Source: an uncultured Muribaculaceae bacterium (lineage in GTDB: Bacteria > Bacteroidota > Bacteroidia > Bacteroidales > Muribaculaceae). From it: a stretch of DNA of 27,555 nt. The stretch's first letter is position 1; each line of letters begins with the position of its first letter. Made by a program: the position numbers and the translations under genes. Positions 21,532 to 27,555 of the stretch are shown here, piece after piece. The DNA lies in contig CAJTMY010000035.1 of NCBI GenBank assembly GCA_910577355.1, positions 1 through 27,555 on the forward strand, given 5' to 3'. Below the pieces are notes generated by a model that ran no database searches, was not told where the DNA came from, and saw only the letters and a list, made by a program, of their open reading frames with translations.

Positions 21532-24500
21532 ATGAAAAAGTATAATCTAATAAACAATCTGCTCGGGTGGGCATGCTTTGTAGTGGCTGCCGTCACATAT
21601 CTGCTCACCATAGAGCCAACCGCAAGCTTCTGGGACTGCCCCGAATTCATCTCTCAAGGTGCCAAACTCGAAGTCGGCCATCCGCCGGGCAACCCTATTT
21701 TCATGCTGTGCGCGCGATTCTTCGTCACGCTTTTCGGCAATAATATAGCCAATGCCGCCGTAGCCGTCAACTCCATGTCGGCACTGCTCAGCGCTGCTAC
21801 TATATTGCTGCTGTTCTGGACTATAACACATCTGGTGCGCCGCCTCATCGTGCCCGACGATGCCACAGAAGTGAAGCTGTGGCAGATGCTGCTCATTTTC
21901 GGCGGCGGCATATGCGGCGCCCTCGCCTACACATGGAGCGACACTTTTTGGTTCTCGGCTGTCGAGGGCGAGGTATATGCCTTCTCGTCGTTCTGCACAG
22001 CTTTGGTATTCTGGCTGATACTCAAATGGGAGAACCGCGCCGACGAGCCCCACAGCGACCGCTACCTCATCCTCATCGCCTACATCATAGGAGTCTCCAT
22101 CGCCGTGCACCTCCTCAATCTTCTGTGCATCCCGGCCATTGTCCTCGTATATTATTATAAGAAATACAAGAATATCTCGGCCAAAGGCTCCCTTATCGCC
22201 CTGGGCATCTCGTTTGTCATAGTCGCGCTTATACTCTACGGACTCGTCCCGGGATTCGTAAAGGTGGCACAGTGGTTTGAGCTGTTGTTTGTCAACACCC
22301 TCGGCGCTTCATACAATATGGGTGTTCTTTTCTACACCATATTGCTTGTGGCGGTGTTCATATGGGCGGCCATGGCGCTTTACCGGCAGCGCAGCGCATC
22401 GGCAATCAGGATATCGTTCTTTCTCGCCATAGTCCTGTCGGGCATGCCCATGATAGGCCCGTGGTGGGTGGCTCTCGTGCTGGTGGCCGGATTGGCCGTA
22501 TATCTGTTCATGTTCTGCCCGCGGGTGCCTGTGCGCGTGTTCAATGTCATAGTGCTCAGTGTGTTCCTTATATTCGTCGGCTATTCGTCGTATGCCCTGC
22601 TGCTCATACGCTCGCATGCCAATACACCGATGAACCAGAATGCTCCCGACAACGTGTTTGCCCTCGCGTCATACCTCAACCGCGAGCAATACGGCGAACG
22701 TCCCCTTTTCAACGGAGATGTATTTGCCGAGGAACTCGTCACCTTTGAATATCCCGAGGGATCGGGTGTGATGTACGTCGAGATCGACGAATACGGTCTG
22801 CCACGCACACGTCTGCTCGACGGCGTGCTACGCGACGAGCAGGGACGACCGTACGATGATCCGCAGACATCCTACGCAAAACTCGTAAAGACCGACCCGC
22901 GCCAGAGCGACAAATACGTCGAGTCCACCCCGCGGCCCGACTATGCCGAGCTGCCCGACCTCACGATGCTGTTGCCGCGTATATACAGCAACGACCCTGT
23001 GCATGTCGAGGGCTACAAGGGTTGGTCGCAATACTCCACCCCCGACCTCGACGAAATACCTGCCGAGGTGCGCCGCAAGTGGGCCGAGCAGCGTTTCGTG
23101 CCCCTCTACGAGGTCGCCCCGTACATGAACTCGCAGCAGAAGGTGGTCACCGCCATCGACCACAACGGCAACGAGGTGGATTACACCTCCGCATGGAAGC
23201 CCGGATTCGGCACCAACCTCAGGTACTTCTTCAACTACCAGTTCTCGCACATGTACTGGCGATATTTCATGTGGAATTTCGCCGGCCGCCAGAATGATAT
23301 CGCCGGCAACGGCGAGCCGCATCTCGGCAACTGGATTTCCGGCTTCTCCTTTATCGATAATCCCCGCCTCGGCGACCAGAGCCTCCTGCCCGACGAGTTC
23401 GGCAAGGGCAACAAGGGTCACAACGTGTTCTACATGCTGCCCCTGCTGCTCGGCATCATAGGGCTGCTGTGGCAGGCGATGTATATCAAGCGCGACGCCC
23501 CCATGCGCGGCATCGAGCAGTTCTGGGTCGTTTGCTTCCTGTTCTTCATGACCGGCATCGCCATCGTCCTATACCTCAATCAGACACCCGGACAGCCACG
23601 CGAGCGCGACTACGCCTTCGCCGGCTCGTTCTACGCCTTCGCCATATGGATAGGCTTCGGAGTGCCCGCCATAGGCATGATGCTCCGCTCGCTGCTATCG
23701 CGCAAGAAGAAAGATGCCGACGGTGCCGACACCGAGATAAGTCGTGGTGCAGGTATCGCGGCATGCGCCATTGCATGCGTGGCCGGCCTGATAGTGCCCC
23801 TTCAGATGGTATCGCAGACATGGGACGATCACGACCGCTCGGGCCGCTATACAGCCCGCGACTTCGGCATGAACTACCTGTCGTCGGTCGATAAGGACGG
23901 CATAATATTCTGCAACGGCGACAACGATACATTCCCCCTGTGGTACGCTCAGGAAGTCGAGGGCTACCGCACCGACGTGCGCGTCATCAACCTCTCGTAC
24001 CTCACTACCGACTGGTATGCCAACCAGCAGCGCATACCTTCCTACGACGGCAAGCCCGTCCCCATGTTCGCCTCACCCAACGACTATGCCTACGACAAGC
24101 TCGCCTGGAGCTTCATCGTGCCCCAGACCGATTCGCTCGTCAACGCCGAGGATGCCCTCCGCGCACTCTACGGAAATCTCTTCGCCGGCAAGTACCACGC
24201 CATCACCACCCCCAATATAGTGATGCCTGTCGACAGCGCCGCAGTATACAGCCACTACGGCCTCGATACCGCCAATGTATTCCATTCGCGATACGTGATA
24301 CCCTATCTGCGCGATATCACCACCAATCTCGGCCGCCTCGGCAAGCAGGGCATGTCGCTCGGCAACACCCTCTCGGTCGACATCATCGCCAACTCGGTGA
24401 AGAACGGTTTCCAGCGTCCTGTGTTCATAGCCTCCACCGTGCCGGGTTCCTATTATCTCGGTCTCACACCCTTCATGGGCTCCACCGGCATGGCCATGGA

Positions 24501-25374
24501 AGTGACCCCCTTTGCCACACCTACCGTATCGCCGACCGTGGAGAAAGCCTACGAGAATATCATGGGCAAATTCCGTTGGGGCGGTCTTGATGTCGACAAT
24601 CCCGAGGATCTTTACCTCGACGAGACTGTCCGCCGCATGGTTGCCTCAACCCGCTCTGGCATATATTCCACCGCCCGCGATCTTATCCTGTCGGCCGACA
24701 TGCCGGCTACGGAATTCGCCGTGAGGAACGCCGCCGAAAACGGTTTCAAGGCTCCCGCCGACCATGCCGACATGGCCCGCATACTCCTCCGCACCATCGA
24801 GGACAAGCTCCCCGCCGCAGCCTCGCCTCTCGACGGCATGCTCGCCATATACATGGCCGAGAGTTATTACGACCTCTACCTGCATTCGCACGACAAGGCC
24901 GACCTCGACGCCGCCCGCCGCCTGCTCGCCCTCGATATGCCGCGCTACGCGCAGCTTATACGCTACGCGCAGAGTCTGTCGTCCTCGCAGGTATCGCTTC
25001 TCGGCGCATCCGAGCTCAGCGCCCTCCAGCACCTCGGCGCCGCTATCGCCCTTCAGAACCGCATCGATGTCCTTGCGGCCCTCGAGCAGAACCCCGAGGC
25101 CAATGCCGGGCTTATCGCCGCATGGGCCGCGCGTCCGAGCTACGACACCAACCTGCGTTCGGCTCCGCTCCTATATATCGACAGCTGGAGCGAGGAAGAC
25201 CTTGCCAAAGCCCTTGAGGATTTCTCCGGCAATTCAGCCGCCGTAATACAGTACGCCATACTCACCGCCAAGGCGCATAAGGCCGCCGGCATAGAGCCTA
25301 TGACGCTGTCGCAGAAGTGGATGGCCGACTACGGTATCGATCCCGCTGCCTGGAACCGTCTGATACGTCTCTGA
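21532..25374 (+). CDS. DUF2723 (TMEM260/GT117-like) membrane protein, probable glycosyltransferase
   Basis: 1280 residues. The N-terminal third is a GT-C-type membrane domain with many helices. It begins at MKKYNLINNLLGWACFVVAA and has the conserved first-loop acidic motif FWDCPEF (Asp35, Glu38), followed by GHPPGNP. Further membrane segments surround NQTPGQPRERDYAFAGSF, before a soluble domain with NGDNDTFPLWYAQEVEGYRT and helical TPR-like repeats at the C terminus (~1090-1280). The family is widespread in Bacteroidetes. The human homologue TMEM260 is a protein O-mannosyltransferase, so a role in protein O-glycosylation or in surface glycan transfer is plausible. It leads an operon with a deacetylase and queG. 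Confidence 0.9.
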   Translation: MKKYNLINNLLGWACFVVAAVTYLLTIEPTASFWDCPEFISQGAKLEVGHPPGNPIFMLCARFFVTLFGNNIANAAVAVNSMSALLSAATILLLFWTITHLVRRLIVPDDATEVKLWQMLLIFGGGICGALAYTWSDTFWFSAVEGEVYAFSSFCTALVFWLILKWENRADEPHSDRYLILIAYIIGVSIAVHLLNLLCIPAIVLVYYYKKYKNISAKGSLIALGISFVIVALILYGLVPGFVKVAQWFELLFVNTLGASYNMGVLFYTILLVAVFIWAAMALYRQRSASAIRISFFLAIVLSGMPMIGPWWVALVLVAGLAVYLFMFCPRVPVRVFNVIVLSVFLIFVGYSSYALLLIRSHANTPMNQNAPDNVFALASYLNREQYGERPLFNGDVFAEELVTFEYPEGSGVMYVEIDEYGLPRTRLLDGVLRDEQGRPYDDPQTSYAKLVKTDPRQSDKYVESTPRPDYAELPDLTMLLPRIYSNDPVHVEGYKGWSQYSTPDLDEIPAEVRRKWAEQRFVPLYEVAPYMNSQQKVVTAIDHNGNEVDYTSAWKPGFGTNLRYFFNYQFSHMYWRYFMWNFAGRQNDIAGNGEPHLGNWISGFSFIDNPRLGDQSLLPDEFGKGNKGHNVFYMLPLLLGIIGLLWQAMYIKRDAPMRGIEQFWVVCFLFFMTGIAIVLYLNQTPGQPRERDYAFAGSFYAFAIWIGFGVPAIGMMLRSLLSRKKKDADGADTEISRGAGIAACAIACVAGLIVPLQMVSQTWDDHDRSGRYTARDFGMNYLSSVDKDGIIFCNGDNDTFPLWYAQEVEGYRTDVRVINLSYLTTDWYANQQRIPSYDGKPVPMFASPNDYAYDKLAWSFIVPQTDSLVNAEDALRALYGNLFAGKYHAITTPNIVMPVDSAAVYSHYGLDTANVFHSRYVIPYLRDITTNLGRLGKQGMSLGNTLSVDIIANSVKNGFQRPVFIASTVPGSYYLGLTPFMGSTGMAMEVTPFATPTVSPTVEKAYENIMGKFRWGGLDVDNPEDLYLDETVRRMVASTRSGIYSTARDLILSADMPATEFAVRNAAENGFKAPADHADMARILLRTIEDKLPAAASPLDGMLAIYMAESYYDLYLHSHDKADLDAARRLLALDMPRYAQLIRYAQSLSSSQVSLLGASELSALQHLGAAIALQNRIDVLAALEQNPEANAGLIAAWAARPSYDTNLRSAPLLYIDSWSEEDLAKALEDFSGNSAAVIQYAILTAKAHKAAGIEPMTLSQKWMADYGIDPAAWNRLIRL

Positions 25375-25398
25375 TAACTCTCCGCCACTCTCCCAGAT

Positions 25399-26019
25399 AT
25401 GCTTATCGAGCGTCCGCCACTGCTGTATCGCCTCCTTTTCCCGGAGGCGATATGGCGTATCAACAAGCGCAAGCGCCGCGTGGTATACCTTACGTTCGAC
25501 GATGGCCCCATCCCCGAGCAGACCCCATGGGTGCTCGACATCCTCGACCGCTACGGCATAAAGGCCACATTTTTCATGGTCGGCGACAATGTGCGCCGCA
25601 ATCCCGGTCTGCTCGCCGAGGTGCGCCGCCGGGGTCACAGTGTCGGCAACCACACCATGCATCATCTCCAGGGTATGAAAGTCACCGCGCATCGCTATCT
25701 GCGCGATGTCGCCGAGGCCGATGCCCTTATCGATTCTCCGCTGTTCAGGCCGCCGCATGGCATAATGCGGTGGAAACAGAGCCGCGCGCTGCGTTCCAGA
25801 TACAACATTATAATGTACGACCTCGTCACCCGCGACTACTCGGCCAAGCTCGGTCCGGACGACGTGGTGGCCAACGTAAAGCGCTTCGCACGCAATGGCT
25901 CGATCATCGTTTTTCACGACTCCATGAAAGCCGCGGCCAATATGCGTGCCGCATTGCCGCGTGCTATCGGGTGGCTGCTCTCGCAAGGCTATGAGTTCGA
26001 GCCTCTGCCTATGGAATAA
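25399..26019 (+). CDS. Polysaccharide deacetylase (NodB homology, CE4)
   Basis: 206 residues. Members remove N-acetyl groups from chitin, peptidoglycan or other GlcNAc/MurNAc polymers, using a divalent metal. All five CE4 motifs are present: TFDDGP (32-37, Asp34 base, Asp35 metal ligand), HTMHH (85-89, His85 and His89 metal ligands), RPPHG (117-121), the DYS segment (146-148) and IVFHDS (170-175, catalytic His173). No signal peptide is evident. The start ATG (25399) is 24 bases after the DUF2723 stop and the 3' end overlaps queG, so it belongs to that operon. Linkage to a glycosyltransferase-like gene suggests an envelope glycan substrate. Confidence 0.93.
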   Translation: MLIERPPLLYRLLFPEAIWRINKRKRRVVYLTFDDGPIPEQTPWVLDILDRYGIKATFFMVGDNVRRNPGLLAEVRRRGHSVGNHTMHHLQGMKVTAHRYLRDVAEADALIDSPLFRPPHGIMRWKQSRALRSRYNIIMYDLVTRDYSAKLGPDDVVANVKRFARNGSIIVFHDSMKAAANMRAALPRAIGWLLSQGYEFEPLPME

Positions 26020-26905
26020 AGGCCTTGTGCGCGCCGAGGCTCTGCGGCTCGGCGCGGTGGCTGTGGGATTTGCCGAGGCCGCGCCGGTCGACGAGGCGTA
26101 TGCCGGCGGCTACGACCGATGGATAGCCTCGGGCGCCCATGGCACCATGGCCTATCTGGCCCGACACTCCGGGCTGCGTCGCGATCCCCGTCTGCTTTTC
26201 CACGGTGCCCGTACCGTCATATCCATGGCCTTCCCGTACCGTCCCGCCGGCGGCTACCACCACCCGTGGATAGCCGACTATGCCCTCGGTCGCGACTACC
26301 ACACGGTATTGCGCGGTCGTCTCGGTATCCTGGCTGAATTCATATTCAATAATTTCGGCGCGCTTTCGCGTCCCTGTGTCGATTCAGCGCCACTCGCCGA
26401 ACGATATTGGGCAATGCGGGCAGGCATCGGATACATCGGCCTTAACGGTCAGCTCATAGTGCCGGGAGTGGGGTCGGGTGTGTTCCTTGCCGAGCTTGTC
26501 ACCACACTCTCCCTTGTGCCCGATGCTCCCTTGGCCGGCCACTGCGGCCGCTGCGGCGCCTGCGTGCGGGTGTGCCCCGGTGGAGCCATCCGATCCGACG
26601 GCTCGTTCGACGCTCGCCGCTGTCTTTCATATCTCGGAATAGAGCACAAAGGCGAATTGCCCGACACTCCGAGGCTCGGAAAACATATCTACGGATGTGA
26701 CGAATGTCAACGCATATGTCCCCACAATGCATGTGAACCTCCTGAGCCATTGGAGGATTTCTATCCCGACCCACGTCTGCTTTCTCTCGACATAACTACG
26801 ATTCATAATCTTACAAAGGGTGATTGGCGCCGACTATCAGGCCAAAGCGCCATGCGACGTGTCAGATTGTCGCAAATATTAAGAAATTATTTACAATTAA
26901 CATAA
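25991..26905 (+). CDS. queG: Epoxyqueuosine reductase
   Basis: 304 residues from the ATG at 25991, overlapping the deacetylase end by 29 bases; a GTG at 26027 is an alternative start. It performs the last step of queuosine synthesis in tRNA, reducing epoxyqueuosine with cobalamin and two [4Fe-4S] clusters. The catalytic Asp is in VDSAPLAER (Asp131). The cluster cysteines are in CGRCGACVRVCP (185-196), Cys211, and CDECQRICPHN (236-246). The C-terminal block SAMRRVRLSQILRNY (286-300) is conserved. The HEAT-like C-terminal domain of E. coli QueG is absent, as in the short type. The need for cobalamin links it loosely with the adenosyltransferase gene elsewhere in this window. Confidence 0.93.
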   Translation: MSSSLCLWNKGLVRAEALRLGAVAVGFAEAAPVDEAYAGGYDRWIASGAHGTMAYLARHSGLRRDPRLLFHGARTVISMAFPYRPAGGYHHPWIADYALGRDYHTVLRGRLGILAEFIFNNFGALSRPCVDSAPLAERYWAMRAGIGYIGLNGQLIVPGVGSGVFLAELVTTLSLVPDAPLAGHCGRCGACVRVCPGGAIRSDGSFDARRCLSYLGIEHKGELPDTPRLGKHIYGCDECQRICPHNACEPPEPLEDFYPDPRLLSLDITTIHNLTKGDWRRLSGQSAMRRVRLSQILRNYLQLT

Positions 26906-26911
26906 TTTAAC

Positions 26912-26921
26912 GGGGGGGGGG
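26912..26921. repeat. G10 homopolymer tract upstream of a promoter
   Basis: A run of ten G directly before CGCCCC, 22-32 bases upstream of the -7 element at 26944. It occupies about where a -33 element would sit. Runs of this length can slip in replication. It may also be a sequencing error. Confidence 0.8.
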
Positions 26922-26943
26922 CGCCCCTATCAAATATTTACTC

Positions 26944-26951
26944 TACCTTTG
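26944..26951 (+). promoter_or_regulatory. -7 element of the small RNA candidate
   Basis: TACCTTTG in Bacteroidetes style. A transcript would start near 26958. There is no TTTG at the -33 position; the G tract is there instead. Confidence 0.5.
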
Positions 26952-26957
26952 TCCTCG

Positions 26958-27061
26958 GAAAGGCGTTGCATGCACAGCGGCACGCTTTTTCAGCATTAGG
27001 AAACCCAAATAAAGTTAAGGAAATCCCGAAGGTGTTGCTTTGTGAAAAGCGACACCTTTTT
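26958..27061 (+). ncRNA. Candidate small RNA or leader RNA
   Basis: The interval between the -7 element at 26944 and the terminator at 27029-27061 has no good reading frame of its own. It contains two hairpins of the same design: the first (about 26959-26988) has AGGCGTTGC and GCACGC arms and is followed by TTTTT, the second is the terminator. The shared parts are GGYGTTGC and AGCGRCAC followed by TTTTTCA. About 40 unstructured, A-rich bases lie between. I do not recognise a known RNA family. A read-through leader for a downstream gene is less likely because 340 bases and repeats separate it from 27402. Confidence 0.4.
27029..27061 (+). terminator. Rho-independent terminator of the small RNA candidate
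   Basis: AAGGTGTTGCTTT (27029-27041) pairs with AAAGCGACACCTT (27046-27058), 13 bp including one T-G wobble and a 4-base loop, and runs into TTT at 27059-27061. Confidence 0.75.
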
Positions 27062-27147
27062 CATACACTCCCTTCCGTCCGCCATCCCACCCGCAAGGCG
27101 TCCGGTCGCGTCTGCCATACGTTCCATCTCGCCGCCCGCAAGGCCGT

Positions 27148-27257
27148 GCGTCCGTAGGACGCCGATTACACAGTAACCCCGTACGCCGAGCCAAAAAGCG
27201 AGGCGTGCGGGGACAGCAATCTAAACAGCAAAGGCGTCCGTAGGACGCCGATTTACA
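27148..27257. repeat. REP-like cluster with two direct copies around a palindrome
   Basis: GCGTCCGTAGGACGCCGAT occurs at 27148-27166 and at 27234-27252, followed by TTACA in both. Each contains a small palindrome GCGTCC-GTA-GGACGC. Between them CCCCGTACGCC (27177-27187) pairs with GGCGTGCGGGG (27202-27212). The parts recur in the 16606-16766 cluster. Confidence 0.8.
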
Positions 27258-27288
27258 TACCAACCGCGCAAACAAAAACATCCCTACG

Positions 27289-27325
27289 AATCCGTGTAAA
27301 TCCGTATGAGGCTTCAATCCGTGTG
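27289..27325 (+). repeat. AATCCGTG-type repeat units
   Basis: AATCCGTGT (27289-27297), AATCCGTAT (27299-27307) and AATCCGTGTG (27316-27325). They are directly preceded by TCCCTACG, which may be the worn end of a GTAGGGACG-type palindrome. Confidence 0.65.
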
Positions 27326-27386
27326 GGAATTTTCGCGAATTTCGTCAACCCCACCAAAAACACAACGAGGCAGCCGCAAACCGCCG

Positions 27387-27394
27387 TACCTTTG
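27387..27394 (+). promoter_or_regulatory. -7 element of the last gene
   Basis: TACCTTTG ending only 7 bases before the ATG at 27402. With the usual +7 spacing, transcription would start at or beside the ATG, giving a leaderless or nearly leaderless messenger. Confidence 0.5.
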
Positions 27395-27401
27395 CAGCGT
27401 T

Positions 27402-27555
27402 ATGAAACACTACGCCCCCATCAACGCACGCCTCTACACCCGCTCATTCACCGGGTGGTACGAGCGCGTCTACGGCGCCGACCGCGCCCGCGCGCTGCCG
27501 CGCAACCTCATCCTCGCCCTCGAGATGATGCGCCTTCGCAGCCCCCTGCGCTCAG
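27402..27555 (+). CDS. Unrecognised protein, 5' part only
   Basis: 51 residues are visible before the window ends, starting MKHYAPINARLYTRSFTGWY and continuing with an Arg- and Leu-rich helical segment (ADRARALPRNLILALEMMRL). No signal peptide is seen. I do not recognise the family. GC-rich codon use is like the host genes. The frame is open to the edge and the promoter sits almost on the ATG. Confidence 0.6.
   Translation, partial: MKHYAPINARLYTRSFTGWYERVYGADRARALPRNLILALEMMRLRSPLRS

Noticed and set aside
26906..26940. Terminator after queG at the GGGG-CG-CCCC palindrome
   Set aside because: The palindrome has almost no loop and is not followed by a T-tract on the plus strand.
2..27555. 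CRISPR array, integrase, transposase or attachment sites
   Set aside because: No regularly spaced identical repeats were seen. No tyrosine or serine recombinase or transposase frame is recognisable. The tRNA-Val at the left edge has no visible repeat of its 3' end in the window, though its 3' end is cut off.

Overview
The window looks like a chromosomal segment of a GC-rich Bacteroidales bacterium, most likely of the Muribaculaceae or a close relative. The main grounds are the promoter style and the gene content. Many genes are preceded by the Bacteroidetes -7 element TAnnTTTG, several with a TTTG or TTG element about 20 bases upstream, and start sites mostly lack a strong Shine-Dalgarno sequence. 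Gene content includes a long YidC with a lysine where the groove arginine usually lies, a DUF2723/GT117 membrane protein, a Big_5-type lipoprotein, a C10 thiol protease with a Spi-like propeptide, and an SU10-type capsid protein. The family-level placement is inference.

Layout, left to right. (1) 1-4046, minus strand: a partial tRNA-Val with its promoter, then the yidC terminator, yidC and pyrG; pyrG and yidC form one operon read from a promoter near 4015-4046. (2) 4149-5254, minus: a PduO-type cobalamin adenosyltransferase and a LOG-family nucleotide phosphoribohydrolase, overlapping by four bases. Divergent from them is an unrecognised plus-strand gene (5323-5958). (3) 5967-8965, minus: pfkA overlapped by a large Ig-like lipoprotein. 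(4) 9068-10255, minus: an exported TPR protein. (5) 10481-13940, minus: a phage-like island of four intact genes, in transcription order a 54-residue acidic protein, an SU10/HK97-type major capsid protein, an unrecognised 178-residue protein and a P22-like portal. No terminase, protease, tail, lysis or integrase gene is near it. Each of the last three genes is followed at once by a dispersed palindromic or tandem repeat. (6) 14163-16447, minus: a secreted lipoprotein C10 protease and a small lipoprotein. The catalytic half of the protease and the lipoprotein are much AT-richer than the neighbourhood. (7) 16535-16794: a dense cluster of REP-like palindromes. (8) 16816-19420, minus: rsmA-mgtE-unknown membrane-anchored protein, all with overlapping stop/start codons. 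(9) 19548-21415, plus: a two-gene unit of an OLD/ABC-like ATPase and a small cysteine-rich protein with a PD-(D/E)xK-like ExK motif, a candidate defence system. (10) 21532-26905, plus: DUF2723 glycosyltransferase-like protein, NodB-type polysaccharide deacetylase and queG. (11) 26906-27401: a G10 tract, a possible small RNA with a strong terminator, REP-like repeats and a promoter. (12) 27402 to the end: the 5' part of an unrecognised gene with almost no leader.

Most of the window is housekeeping: membrane insertion, CTP and queuosine synthesis, glycolysis, ribosome maturation, Mg2+ transport. The accessory parts worth attention are the capsid-portal island, the ATPase-nuclease-like pair, the GC-mosaic protease locus and the repeat clusters with the small RNA candidate. 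Functional statements about these accessory parts are inference from motifs and gene order. No database search was possible.
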